Position numbers and translations under genes: made by a program
Notes under the pieces: model-generated
The model's database searches: none
The model's input: only the letters and a program-made list of their open reading frames with translations
What the model was told of the DNA's origin: nothing
Origin: CAVUBL01 sp963739795
GTDB lineage: Bacteria > Acidobacteriota > Thermoanaerobaculia > Multivoradales > DATKCC01
Length of the DNA: 64,000 nucleotides
NCBI GenBank assembly: GCA_963739795.1
Contig: CAVUBL010000015.1
Location: forward strand, 124,001 to 188,000
Reading direction: 5' to 3'
Part shown: in pieces, positions 42,463-52,727 of the stretch
Layout: each line of letters opens with the position of its first letter
Numbering within the stretch: position 1 is the first letter of the stretch

Positions 42463-42850
42463 CGAGGTTGCCGAACGAGGCGGCGCCGGCGCGGGCCGCG
42501 GCCAGGAGGCCGGCGAGGGCTTGCCGGAGGACGGCCGGCGAGGCTGGCTTGGGGAGGAAGAGGGCCGTGCCGCCGGCCGGCGCGAGGCTCGCCTCGAGCG
42601 CGCCTTCCTCCAGGCACGACTCGTAGAGCACCGGCACCGGCGGCCGGCGGCCGGCGCACAGGCACTGGAACTGCGCCCAGGGCAGGCGCGCCCTCGGCAC
42701 GCTGACGACCACGGCGTCCGGAGGATCGTCGCATACGCGGCGCGCCGCCTCCTTCAGGCTGCTCGCCGCCTGAATGCTCGTGCCAAGAGGGGCGGCGCGC
42801 CCGACGCGCCAGGGCAGGATTCCACTCCGATCGACAATGAGGAGACGCAC
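42458..42850 (-). CDS. Degenerate (phospho-acceptor-less) receiver-like protein
   Basis: 130-residue protein with the outline of a response-regulator receiver: N-terminal strand VRLLIVDRSGILP, a central strand DAVVVSVPRARLPW where the phospho-Asp should be, and a late Lys in ALFLPKPASPAVL. The first acidic pair is reduced to D-R, and the acceptor Asp is replaced (VSVP instead of a D-x-x-P type), so phosphorylation is unlikely. GTG 42850 is my choice; the frame extends to 42961 over the ntrC tail. It follows the activator gene by 70 bp in the same direction and ends within the enhancer-like repeats. It could be an anti-activator or adaptor, or a decaying gene. Confidence 0.6.
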   Translation of the reverse strand: MRLLIVDRSGILPWRVGRAAPLGTSIQAASSLKEAARRVCDDPPDAVVVSVPRARLPWAQFQCLCAGRRPPVPVLYESCLEEGALEASLAPAGGTALFLPKPASPAVLRQALAGLLAAARAGAASFGNLA

Positions 42851-42920
42851 GGCATTCGGCTTCCGCCGTCCCCCGAACGCAAGGCGCGTTCCACGCCGAA
42901 CGCCGCCGGCGGGAGGGAGC

Positions 42921-44317
<1,397 letters not shown>

Positions 44318-44327
<10 letters not shown>

Positions 44328-45886
44328 GCCGTCGCCTCCCCGCCGGCCGCGGGAGCGCAAGCCTCCTCGGCGGCGGGCTCGCCCTCAGCGACCGCGGCCT
44401 CCTTCGCGGCGCGCTGCGGCAAGAGGATGACGAACGAGGTGCCACGGCCCACCTCGGAGCTCACCTCGAGGCGGCCACCGTGCTGCTCGACGAGGCTCTT
44501 GGCGATCGCCAGCCCCAGGCCCGTGCCGGTGAACTTCGTGGTGAAGAAGGGCTCGAAGACCTGGTCCAGGTTTTCGGGGGAGATGCCGCTTCCGTCGTCC
44601 TCGACCGTGATCGCCAAAGTGCCCTCGTCGTCGACACGACCGGCGCGCACGACCACGTGGCCGCCGCTCTCCGGCATCGCCTCGGCGGCGTTGTGCACCA
44701 GGTTGACCAGTACCTGGCGCATCTGGGCCGCGTCCAGGCTCGCCTCCGGTAGCCTCTCCGAGGTCTCGATGCGCAGCTCGACCTGCCGCCGCTGCAGCGC
44801 CGGGCGCAGCAGGCCGGCGATCTCTGCGAGCAGGTGGGCGAGGTCGGTGCGAGCCAGGCGTGGCGGCGCCGGCCGCGCCGATTCCAGCAGGCGGCGCAGG
44901 ATGCCGTCGACGCGGCCGAGCTCCTCGAGCATCTCCCCGTAGAGGTGCCGCGTGGGCTCGGAGTCGGACTCCTCGCGCAGGACCTCGAGCACGCCCTGGA
45001 TTCCCGCCAGCGGGTTCTTGATCTCGTGGGCGAGGCCCGCGGCGAGCTGGCCGACACAGGCGAGCTGGTCGACGTGGGCCAGGCGGGTGACGAGCAGCGA
45101 CTCCCGCTCGCGCTGGCTGCGCAGCAGCTCGCGGAGGTTGCGGTGCACCTCGTCGGTGACCGGATCGAGGGACAACGCCCCCGAGCTCGTCTCCGGGTCG
45201 GAGTCGGCCGAGGCGAGGTCGGCCCGAAGCCGGACGCCGGCCTTGGCGACGTTGCGCTGCACCACCAGGGTCACCAGTCCCAGGGCCACCACCCACACGC
45301 CGAGCAGCAGCGCCATGCGCCCCCGCAGACGGTCCCGGATCGCGGCGAGCGCCGCCGTGAAGTCGATGTGCAGGGTCGCCGCCCCGAGGGTTGTGCCGAG
45401 CTCGTGGCACGGCGCACAGCGTGGGCCGGCGCTGAGGCGCACCGTGGCGCGCACCCACTGGCGCCCGTCCTCGCTCACCACCCGGGACTCGGAGGGTTCG
45501 GTACCCGCCAGGAACTCCCGGACTCGCGCCGCCTCGGTGGGATCGGCCGGCCGGCCGGCGGCGCCGAGGGGGGTACCGTCGGGCCGATACAACCGCATGC
45601 CCCTCCCCGCCTGCGCGGCGAGGACGCGGCTCAGGCTGTGGGGCGTGCTCCCCATCCACTGGACCGGCATCTGCCGTACGGCTTCGTCGAGCTCGAAGCG
45701 CGCCGTCCTCGCGCCGGCTTTCGAGGCCGCGCGCTCCACCAGCCCGAACATCGCCAGGTAGAGGATGCCGAAGGCGACCAGGTGGATGCACAGGGCGATC
45801 CACAGGCGTGCCCGCGTCGGGCGCGACCTCCTCCACCAGTCGGCGGCGCCACGCCACAAACGGCGAGCCTGTGTCCGGGAGACCAT
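44318..45886 (-). CDS. Sensor histidine kinase with a periplasmic haem-c (CXXCH) sensor domain
   Basis: 522-residue membrane kinase. TM1 about residues 28-50 (LWIALCIHLVAFGILYLAMF), periplasmic domain about 51-190, TM2 about 190-212 (MALLLGVWVVALGLVTLVV), a HAMP-like linker, then HisKA with LAAGLAHEIKNPLAGIQGVL (phospho-His) and HATPase (LVNLVHNAAEAMPESGGH, VEDDGSGISPENL, GTGLGLAIAKSLVEQHGG). The periplasmic part contains CAPCH (DNA 45404-45418), a covalent haem-c attachment site, set between WVRATVRLSAGPR and TLHIDF. This fits haem-c sensors that read redox state or gases. I use ATG 45886; a TTG at 45895 is also possible. It is coupled to the NtrC-type gene by a 10-nt overlap. Confidence 0.92.
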
Positions 45887-45947
45887 TGAGATCAACTATA
45901 GAAAAGGCCGTACCCCAGCGGACCACCCGGAAAGAGGGGATCTCTTC

Positions 45948-45968
45948 GCCCTTCCGACCGGGAAGGGC
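45948..45968 (-). terminator. Hairpin after the penicillin-acylase-family gene
   Basis: GCCCTTCC, 5-nt loop, GGAAGGGC: perfect 8-bp stem 26 nt past the acylase stop on the minus strand, in front of the haem-sensor kinase gene. Only a short pyrimidine run follows, so termination is plausible rather than certain. Confidence 0.45.
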
Positions 45969-45993
45969 CCCCCGGCGGCCGGGCGGCCGACTC

Positions 45994-48318
45994 CTACGGA
46001 AACGCGGGGGCGCTCTCCGCGCGCAGGTCCTCGGTCCGCCGGACGGTGTGGGCCGCGACCTCCTCGGGCGTGAACCAGACCGGCCGGAGCTGCTCGCTGG
46101 CGAACAGGCCGGCCTGGTCGCCGCGGTGGGGCGAGCCCGGCCGGCTGGCGTTGCCGTAGGCGATCAGGGCGAAGGCGCGGAGCGGCCGGCCGAAGTCGAC
46201 CGCCGCCACGAAGGAGTCGCCGCCCAGGGCGGTCTCGGTGCCGTCCTTGCCCGGGGGAGACCAGAAGGCCACCCGGAAGACGCCGAGGGCTCCCGAGGCC
46301 CCGTTGCCCGGCAGGTCGAGCCCCCCCACGCGCAGGCGGTGCACCTCGCCCCACGAGACGTCGGCGCGCCCGTGGGCCGCCTCCACCTCCCGGGCCGCCG
46401 CCGCGAGGGCCGCCACCGCTCCGGCGGGATCGGCCAGGCCGTCGGGGGTGGCGAGGGGATCGTCGGCGCTCCACGGCCGGGCGAAGCCCTTCCCCGAGGA
46501 ACCCAGGAGGTGCAGCCGCCGAGCCCAGGCGTCGAAGAGCACCGCGCCCCGGCTGTCCGAGTCCGCCCGCCGGTTCCAGGCGGAGAGGATCCGGGCGGCC
46601 TTGGCCGCCGCCCCTTGCGGGTCCCCGCCGCCCTCGGTCCGGACGGCGTCCAGGAGCTCGGGGAGCACCCGGTCGGCCAGTCCCATCCGCGTCGAGTGCT
46701 TGAGGCGGATCAGCTCCTCGAAGCCGATGGTGCCGTTCTCCCGGAGCATCTGGATCGAGCGCTGGGGGCGCAGCGGCAGGCCCATGGGCGCCATGTAGGG
46801 AGGGAAGCTCTTGGGGTCGAGCGCCGGCGGCCAGGTGGAGTCCCAGGGCGGGTCGTTGGCGTTCTGGACCCAGCCGGAGGGCGGGTCGACCACCCGTGGG
46901 GTGCGGTCGAAGGGGAGCATCTCGGTCCACACCAGGTCGGAGCGGTCGCCGGGCACGACACCGCTCCAGAAGGCCACGTCGCCGGACGAGCGCTTCGGGG
47001 TCGCGGCGCCGTAGAAGTACGCGATGTGGCCGTCGGCGTCGGCGTAGGTGACGTTCTGGCCCACCACGGCCTGGCGCTCGAGGGCCTTTTCGAAGCCGGC
47101 CAGGTCGTCGGCCCGGGCCATCTCCCACCATTGGCGGAAGGCCTTTCCCAGGCCGCCGGTCACGTCCTGGACCCGCCGCAGCGCCAGCGCCTTGCCGCCG
47201 GCGCGGGCGAGGACCGGACCCTGGACCGAGCGCAGGAGCTCGAGCTGCTCGGTCCGCTGGCCACCGTCGGCGGTGCGCACGGCCACCTGGACCGTCCGGC
47301 GCTCCTCGAAGGGCCGCACCTTCCCGTCGTAGAGGTAGCCGGCCCTGCCGTCGGGCGCCGTCTCGAGGGTCAGCTCGTAGAGGTCCTCCGTGTCCTGGGT
47401 GTTGACCGTGTGGGTCCAGCCGAGGCGCCGGGTGAACCCGATGTTGATCACCGGCATGCCCACCAGCGACGCGCCGTAGACGTCGATCCCGGGGGCGCTG
47501 AGCTGCGCTTCCATCCACGTCAGGTCGTCGGCCCCGACTCCTGATCCGAGTTGGGGCCACGGCAGGTGGGGATTGGCGAGCAACATGGCGTGGCCGTCCT
47601 CGGACTTCGGCGGCCCCACGGCCCAGGCGTTCGAGCCGGGCCGCGGCAAGGCCTCGCTGCCGAGGGTGGGCCACCGGCCCTCGAGGCCCGCCACGGCGCC
47701 CTTGCCGCCGGCCGTCCCGCCCCCCTGCGCGTCGAGCCAGCGCTTCGCGGCCTGCCGGGCCGACGAGAAGCGCAGCCCCACGGCCCCGGCGTTGGCCACC
47801 ACGTCCCGGCCGGAGACGGGGAGCACCCGGGCCGCCTCGGGCGAGACCTCGTCAGGGTGTCGCCGGTAGTAGGCCTGGACGCCGGCGGCGAAGGCGTCGA
47901 TCCACCCCCGCATCTCGGGATCGAGGCCGGCGTAGGCCTTGTCGGTCCACTCCGGCAGCTCCACCTGCCGGTACCAGAGGTCGTCGGCCAGGTGGCCCTC
48001 CCCCCAGTACTCGGCCCCGCGGGCCCGGGCCTCTCCGAAGTTGCGCAGAAGAAGGTCGGGATGGTTGTGGGCCTGGGCCCAGCCGTAGGCGTAGAAGAGC
48101 GACTCGGCGTCCGCCGCCCGCACGTGGGGGATGCCCCAGGCGTCCCACAGGATTTCGGCACCCTCGCCCGCCGCGGGCAGGGCCTCGGCCCGGGCCGCCC
48201 GGGCCGCCGGGGCCGGATCCGGGGGCGTCGCCGCGGCCAGGCCGAAGAGGGCGGCCAGCACCGCCACCGCCAGGGTGACGAGGAACAGGGGACGACGGGC
48301 GCGCGGGCGGACGGTCAT
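45994..48318 (-). CDS. Penicillin-acylase-family N-terminal nucleophile hydrolase
   Basis: 774-residue exported proenzyme of the penicillin/AHL-acylase family, which cuts itself and hydrolyses amide bonds. Signal peptide or anchor: residues 10-30. The alpha-chain region follows (ILWDAWGIPHVRAADAESLF, YGWAQAHNHPDLLLRNFGEA). The autocatalytic site is PRPGSNAWAVGP: Ser after Gly becomes the N-terminal nucleophile of the beta chain. Beta-chain motifs include LLANPHLPW, GWTHTVNTQDTEDLYEL and a late NANDPPWDSTWPPALDP. Substrate could be acyl-homoserine lactones, beta-lactams or lipopeptides; sequence alone does not decide. ATG 48318 has AGGAGG 6 nt upstream. It is a single gene with hairpins on both sides. 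Confidence 0.92.
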   Translation of the reverse strand: MTVRPRARRPLFLVTLAVAVLAALFGLAAATPPDPAPAARAARAEALPAAGEGAEILWDAWGIPHVRAADAESLFYAYGWAQAHNHPDLLLRNFGEARARGAEYWGEGHLADDLWYRQVELPEWTDKAYAGLDPEMRGWIDAFAAGVQAYYRRHPDEVSPEAARVLPVSGRDVVANAGAVGLRFSSARQAAKRWLDAQGGGTAGGKGAVAGLEGRWPTLGSEALPRPGSNAWAVGPPKSEDGHAMLLANPHLPWPQLGSGVGADDLTWMEAQLSAPGIDVYGASLVGMPVINIGFTRRLGWTHTVNTQDTEDLYELTLETAPDGRAGYLYDGKVRPFEERRTVQVAVRTADGGQRTEQLELLRSVQGPVLARAGGKALALRRVQDVTGGLGKAFRQWWEMARADDLAGFEKALERQAVVGQNVTYADADGHIAYFYGAATPKRSSGDVAFWSGVVPGDRSDLVWTEMLPFDRTPRVVDPPSGWVQNANDPPWDSTWPPALDPKSFPPYMAPMGLPLRPQRSIQMLRENGTIGFEELIRLKHSTRMGLADRVLPELLDAVRTEGGGDPQGAAAKAARILSAWNRRADSDSRGAVLFDAWARRLHLLGSSGKGFARPWSADDPLATPDGLADPAGAVAALAAAAREVEAAHGRADVSWGEVHRLRVGGLDLPGNGASGALGVFRVAFWSPPGKDGTETALGGDSFVAAVDFGRPLRAFALIAYGNASRPGSPHRGDQAGLFASEQLRPVWFTPEEVAAHTVRRTEDLRAESAPAFP

Positions 48319-48405
48319 CGGGGCCTCCTTCGACGTTTCGGATCGGGCGTACGGCGGGGAGTCTACCCCGCGCCGCGACCGGCCCCTGGCGCCCGGACGA
48401 AGGAG

Positions 48406-48430
48406 GGAGCCGGCCCGGCCGGCCGGCTCC
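48406..48430 (-). terminator. Hairpin after the Usp gene
   Basis: GGAGCCGGCC, 5-nt loop, GGCCGGCTCC: perfect 10-bp stem starting 8 nt past the stop of the universal stress gene on the minus strand. No U-run follows. It separates this gene from the acylase gene downstream. Confidence 0.55.
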
Positions 48431-48437
48431 GGAGGCC

Positions 48438-49382
48438 CTACGCCGCGATCCGCGGCGGCGGCACAAACCAGACCGGGCACGCCGCCTGGTGCAGGATGCC
48501 CCGCGCCGTGTCATGGGTGAAGAACCGGCGCAGGGGCTCGCGGGTGTGCTCGCCCATGACGATCAGGTCCGGCACGATCTCCCGGGCGAGGTCCAGGATG
48601 GCGTCCTCGGCCCGGCCGGGCTCGACGTGGCGGTACGTCCGGTCGGCCATGCCCTGGGGAATCAGCTCGGCGAGGCGCTCGTGCGCCGCGACCAAAGCTT
48701 GATCCCTTCCGCCCGTCTCCGGCTCCCGGGAGAAGTCCGACGGCCCCACCGGGGCCATGGAGAAGAGGTTCTTGATCGGCGGGCCACTCTCCTCCATGAC
48801 GTGGAGCAGGTGGACCTCACCTCCCAGGCGCTCGGCCAGGGCGCCGGCGTAGTGGGCCGCCGCCGCTCCGGCGGGCGAGAAGTCGGTGGGCACCAGCACG
48901 CGGAGCGGCCGCTCCCGAGCCCCGTTCAGGTGGAGCGTGCAGGCGTGCTCGCCACCCTCGTGGAGGGTGAGGATCGGGCAGCCGCAGCGGCCCAGGAGCA
49001 GCTCGGTGAGCGAGGAGTGGTCCTCCGTAGGCGAGCCGTGGCAGCCGAGAAGCACAAGATCCGCCGGCAGCTCGGCCGCGAGCTGTGCGACTCCGATGGA
49101 GAGGGGGCCGCTGGTCATGAGCGTCTCGACGGGTACCTCCTTCGGCACCCGCGCGGCGAGCTCGCGGAGCTTCTCGTCGGCGGTGCGGCGGACGTCGGCC
49201 CGCGGGTGGGCCTGGCGCCACTCCCACGCCTTGGCCATGCCGAGGCCCGTGGTGGCCAGGTTGTGTTGCAGAACCAGCCCGGCTCCGAAGGCGCGGGCGA
49301 GCTCCACCGCCAGATCCAGCTCGCGGCTCGAGATCGGGGACAGGTCCAAGGGGCAGAGAATGGTGCGGATTTCGGCGTCCAT
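48438..49382 (-). CDS. Tandem universal stress protein (UspA) domain protein
   Basis: 314-residue cytoplasmic protein made of two Usp domains. Domain 1: residues 6-140 (ILCPLDLSPISSRELDLAVE to DLVLLGCHGSPTEDHSSLTE, ending LLLGRCGCPILTLH). Domain 2: residues 158-305 (RVLVPTDFSPAGAAAAHYAG to DLIVMGEHTREPLRRFFTHD, ending CPVWFVPP). The G-x-H-G type ATP loop is altered in both (GCHGSPTEDHSS, GEHTREPLRRF), so nucleotide binding may be reduced. Usp proteins are induced by starvation or respiratory stress; the ligand is unknown. Single gene with a hairpin 3' end. The divergent Fn3 gene starts 223 bp away. Confidence 0.9.
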   Translation of the reverse strand: MDAEIRTILCPLDLSPISSRELDLAVELARAFGAGLVLQHNLATTGLGMAKAWEWRQAHPRADVRRTADEKLRELAARVPKEVPVETLMTSGPLSIGVAQLAAELPADLVLLGCHGSPTEDHSSLTELLLGRCGCPILTLHEGGEHACTLHLNGARERPLRVLVPTDFSPAGAAAAHYAGALAERLGGEVHLLHVMEESGPPIKNLFSMAPVGPSDFSREPETGGRDQALVAAHERLAELIPQGMADRTYRHVEPGRAEDAILDLAREIVPDLIVMGEHTREPLRRFFTHDTARGILHQAACPVWFVPPPRIAA

Positions 49383-49433
49383 CGTTCACCTCCAACTTCA
49401 CATTTCTCACACCTGCCGCCGGTGCGCAACGTG

Positions 49434-49480
49434 CCGGCGGAGGGGGCCGCGCCCCACCCGGCGGAGGGGGCCCGCCCCAC
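49434..49480. repeat. Two near-identical 23-24 bp direct repeats
   Basis: 49434-49457 and 49458-49480 both read CCGGCGGAGGGGGC(C/-)GC-type sequence ending GCCCCAC, differing by one base. They sit in the divergent gap between the Usp gene and the Fn3 gene and could be a recent local duplication or a regulatory repeat. Confidence 0.5.
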
Positions 49481-49605
49481 CCTCCCGGCGGGTGGGAGAG
49501 CGCGCCACCCCCGGGGATATTGCGGCTCGTCCGTGGCCCGCATAACGTGGCCCCAAACCTCCCCTGGCCCGGCGGTCCGCCGCTGCCTTGCCCCGGGAGG
49601 TCGTT

Positions 49606-50757
49606 ATGCGTCAGGTCCAGGTCGTGCTTCTCACGCTCGTCGGTTGGGTGCTCGCCGCCGCGGTGCCCAACCCGCTCTCGGCCCAGCGGCTCGAAGCCCC
49701 GACACCCGCTCCACCCCTCGCCCTCGCCCAGCAGGCGAGCCAGGCCAAGGGAGGGGTCGAAGGGGCGATCCTCGCGCCGCGCAGCTGCACCATGGAGGAC
49801 ATCCATTGTGGCGAGACGGTGCAGGGCAGGCTCGAGTCCGGAGACTGCGCCCTCTCCGATGGCACCTACATCGACCTCTGGGAGTTCCCCGGCACGCCCG
49901 GGACCACGGTCACCATCGACCTGACGTCGAGCGCCTTCGACACCGTGCTTTTCCTGCTTAACCCGACGCCCGACGTGGTCGCCATGGACGACGACGGCGG
50001 TAGCGGCACCAACTCGCGGATCGTCTACACGCTGAATCGCACTGGCACCTGGACGATCGGTGCCAACAGCCTGGTCTTCGACACCGGCAACTACACGCTG
50101 CGGCTACTGTGCTCGGGCACGTCGCCGCCCCAGGTACCCGCGGCCCCGACCAACCTGGCGGCCAACGCCACCTCGGACACCGAGGCTCACCTCACCTGGA
50201 ACGACAACTCGGGCAACGAGGCGTCGTTCCGGGTCGAGGCGAAGACCGGTGGCGGCAGCTTCCAGGAGATCGGCTCGGTGGGCGCCAACGTGACCGCGGT
50301 CAACGTGGTCGGCCTCTCGCCGGGCACGGCCTACTCGTTCCGGGTGCGGGCGCGCAACGGCGCCGGGGACTCGGCCTACTCCAACGTGGCGACCACCACG
50401 ACCTCCTCCGGGACCGGCTGGTTCACCAGCAGCGAGTTCCCCGGGTACCGCTTCCGGGTGATCGTCACCCGAGGCCCGGGCGACACCATCTTCGGCACCA
50501 AGGAAGCGCAGTGCATCCCGGAGACAGTCTGCGTGAGCGGCTCGCTCCCGGGGCGCTCGGAGCTTTTCCTACGCATCGTGGGGCCCAAGCCCAACGGCTA
50601 CATGTGGCCCACGATGGTGAAGTTCAGCACCTCGCAGCTCGACATCTGGATGGAGCAGACGGCGAGCGGTGTGATGCGGCACTACATGCTCGAGGCAGCG
50701 TCGCCGGGAAGCGATGAGCTGCCCGGACTGTTCGACCGCACCGGCTTCCTGCCGTGA
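49606..50757 (+). CDS. Exported PPC-like / fibronectin type III protein
   Basis: 383-residue exported protein. Signal peptide about 1-25. Residues 60-165 look like a bacterial pre-peptidase C-terminal (PPC) beta domain (YIDLWEFPGTPGTTVTIDLT, FDTVLFLLNPTPDVVAMDDD, GTWTIGANSLVFDTGNYTLR). Residues 175-265 are a fibronectin type III domain (PAAPTNLAANATSDTEAHLT, LSPGTAYSFRVRARNGAGDS). The last 115 residues form an unrecognised beta-rich domain (FPGYRFRVIVTRGPGDTIFG, PKPNGYMWPTMVKFSTSQLD) with two Cys in CIPETVCV that could form a disulfide. No catalytic module: likely a secreted binding or adhesion protein. ATG 49606 has GGGAGG 5 nt upstream. Single gene. Confidence 0.82.
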   Translation: MRQVQVVLLTLVGWVLAAAVPNPLSAQRLEAPTPAPPLALAQQASQAKGGVEGAILAPRSCTMEDIHCGETVQGRLESGDCALSDGTYIDLWEFPGTPGTTVTIDLTSSAFDTVLFLLNPTPDVVAMDDDGGSGTNSRIVYTLNRTGTWTIGANSLVFDTGNYTLRLLCSGTSPPQVPAAPTNLAANATSDTEAHLTWNDNSGNEASFRVEAKTGGGSFQEIGSVGANVTAVNVVGLSPGTAYSFRVRARNGAGDSAYSNVATTTTSSGTGWFTSSEFPGYRFRVIVTRGPGDTIFGTKEAQCIPETVCVSGSLPGRSELFLRIVGPKPNGYMWPTMVKFSTSQLDIWMEQTASGVMRHYMLEAASPGSDELPGLFDRTGFLP

Positions 50758-50876
50758 GCTCGTAGCTCATCCGAGGCGGCGCGGGCGGCTCAGAGCTCCC
50801 GCGCCGGGGGGCCGGCTTCCCGCGTCGCCTCGGCAGGGCCCCGGTGAACCCCCTCGCCGGGTGGCCGAGCCCACGG

Positions 50877-50882
50877 TATAGT
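50877..50882 (+). promoter_or_regulatory. Possible -10 element of the CO dehydrogenase operon
   Basis: TATAGT lies 5 nt before the GTG at 50888. Transcription would begin at or near that codon, implying either a leaderless start or use of the TTG at 50900 with GGGGG as its Shine-Dalgarno site. No -35 match is obvious, so confidence is low. Confidence 0.3.
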
Positions 50883-50887
50883 CTTCT

Positions 50888-52075
50888 GTGGGGGTTCTAT
50901 TGATCCATCGCAAAGAGACGGCAGAGGTCCTCGGGCGCCTCGCCGAGCTCGGGGCGGCAGGCCGGCGGGCGGCGCTCGCCACCGTCGTCCGGATCGCCGG
51001 GTCGGCCTATCGCCGCCCGGGCGCCAAGTTCCTGGTCGAGGAGGGCGGCGAGACCCTGGGCAGCGTGAGTGGCGGCTGCCTCGAGGCCGACGTCCGAGAG
51101 GTCGCCCGCGGCGTGGTTGCCGGCGGCGCGCCTCGCCTGCTGCACTACGACACCGGCTCGGGCGACGACACGGTGTGGGGTCTGGGGCTCGGGTGCGAGG
51201 GACAGGTGGACGTCTTCGTCCAGCCGGCCACCGAGGGCCCGCTGGCCGAGGTGGCGCCCCGGCTCTCCGAGCTTCTGGACGGAGAGGAAGCTCTCGTGGT
51301 GGCGACGGCGCTCGGAGGGGCCGGCTCCGAGGACGGTCCGAGCGCATCGCCACGACCGCGCGCGCATCCGATCCTGCTGCTCCCCGCCGGGGCTGAGGCG
51401 GAGGGGTCGCTGGGAGCCGCCGGGCTCGACCGCCTGGCCGCCGAGACCGCCCGTGCGCGGATCGCCTCCGGCCGCTCGGGCGTCGAGACCGTGGGCGGCC
51501 GACAGGTCTTCTTCGATGTCCTCCAGGCGCCGCGCCACCTACTGATCCTGGGCGCCGGCGACGACGCCCGGCCGCTCGCCGCCTACGCCGCCGACGCCGG
51601 CTTCCGGGTCACCGTGGCCGACCACCGCCCGGCGCTCCTCGCCCCCGATCGCTTCCCGAAGGCCCTGGCCGTCGTGCGCGCCCGGCCGGAGGAGGGGCCA
51701 CCGCCCGAGCTCGCCCACCTCCTGGTCGGGCCCCTCACCGGGCCCCTGACCCATCCTGGAGCCCGCCGCGGGCTGCCGGCGATGGCCGTGGTCATGACCC
51801 ACTCGCTGGCCCACGACCGGGAGTGGGTCCGCGGCCTCCTCGCGGCCGGCCTGCCCTACGTGGGCGTCCTCGGGCCCCGCGCCCGGACCGGTGCGCTCCT
51901 TGCGGAGCTGGACGCCGAGGACGATCCGCGGGTCTTCGCCCCGGTGGGCCTCGACCTGGGCGCCGACGGCCCGCACCAGGTGGCCTTCGCCGTCGTGGCC
52001 GAGCTCCTCGCCGTCCTGGGCGGCCGCACGCCGCGCCACCTGGCCGAGCGCAGGGAGGCGATCCATGCCGGCTGA
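50888..52075 (+). CDS. XdhC/CoxI-family maturation factor
   Basis: 395-residue cytoplasmic factor that prepares and inserts the molybdenum cofactor into xanthine-dehydrogenase-family enzymes; relatives in CO dehydrogenase clusters are CoxI and CoxF. N-terminal domain: VVRIAGSAYRRPGAKFLV, GSVSGGCLEADVREVARGVV, YDTGSGDDTVWGLGLGCEGQ. C-terminal Rossmann-like domain: LLILGAGDDARPLAAYAADA, VTVADHRPALL, MTHSLAHDREWVRGLL. Both halves of a full-length XdhC are present. GTG 50888 is used, and the TTG at 50900 is an alternative. First gene of the cox operon, overlapping the MobA-like gene by 11 nt. Confidence 0.88.
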   Translation: MGVLLIHRKETAEVLGRLAELGAAGRRAALATVVRIAGSAYRRPGAKFLVEEGGETLGSVSGGCLEADVREVARGVVAGGAPRLLHYDTGSGDDTVWGLGLGCEGQVDVFVQPATEGPLAEVAPRLSELLDGEEALVVATALGGAGSEDGPSASPRPRAHPILLLPAGAEAEGSLGAAGLDRLAAETARARIASGRSGVETVGGRQVFFDVLQAPRHLLILGAGDDARPLAAYAADAGFRVTVADHRPALLAPDRFPKALAVVRARPEEGPPPELAHLLVGPLTGPLTHPGARRGLPAMAVVMTHSLAHDREWVRGLLAAGLPYVGVLGPRARTGALLAELDAEDDPRVFAPVGLDLGADGPHQVAFAVVAELLAVLGGRTPRHLAERREAIHAG

Positions 52076-52721
52076 GGCGGCGGCCCCCAGCCCGGATCAG
52101 AGCCCGGATCAGAGAACCGGTCCGGTGGCCGGCATCCTCCTCGCCGCCGGCACCTCGAGCCGCATGGGGCGCAACAAGATGCTCTTCGAGCTGGGCGGCG
52201 AGTCGGTCCTCCGGCGCGCGGCGCGGCGGGCTCTCGCGGGCGGCCTCTCGCCGCTGGTCGTGGTGCTGGGGCACGAGGCGGAGCGGGCGCGGGCCGAGCT
52301 CGAGGGCCTCGACTGCCGCGCTGTGGTCAACCCGGGCTTCGAGCGGGGCATCACCAGCTCCCTCCACGCCGGCATCGAGACCCTGCCCGGCGACGTGGCG
52401 GCCCTCGCCGTCCTCCTCGCCGACATGCCCTACGTCACCGCCGAGATGATCTCAGGGCTCGTCGGCCGCTACCGGAAGAGCGAGGCGCCCCTCGTGGTCT
52501 CGTGCTACGACGGGGTCGACGCCCCGCCCATGATCTACGACCGAAGCCTCTTCGCCGAGCTGGTCGAGATGTCGGACGGGCGCTGCGGCAAGCGGGTGGT
52601 CAAGCGCCACCGGCACGAGGCCGAGGTCGTGGAGCGCCCCCGGGAGGCCCTCACCGACCTGGACGTGCCCGAGGACTACGAGCGAGTGCTGGCACGGGCC
52701 GCCGCGCAGAACGCCCACTGA
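52065..52721 (+). CDS. MobA-like molybdenum cofactor nucleotidyltransferase
   Basis: 218-residue NTP transferase of the MobA/MocA family, expected to attach CMP to molybdopterin to give the MCD cofactor used by CO dehydrogenase. Motifs: nucleotide loop ILLAAGTSSRMGRNKMLFEL near residue 25, VVVLGHEAERARAEL near 65, VNPGFERGITSSLHAGIETL near 90 and VLLADMPYVTAEMISGLV near 115. Start ATG 52065 follows GGGAGGCGATCC within the end of the XdhC gene. A MocA-type enzyme is expected here because coxL enzymes carry molybdopterin cytosine dinucleotide. Cytosine versus guanine specificity is inferred from context. Confidence 0.88.
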   Translation: MPAEAAAPSPDQSPDQRTGPVAGILLAAGTSSRMGRNKMLFELGGESVLRRAARRALAGGLSPLVVVLGHEAERARAELEGLDCRAVVNPGFERGITSSLHAGIETLPGDVAALAVLLADMPYVTAEMISGLVGRYRKSEAPLVVSCYDGVDAPPMIYDRSLFAELVEMSDGRCGKRVVKRHRHEAEVVERPREALTDLDVPEDYERVLARAAAQNAH

Positions 52722-52727
52722 GATCCG

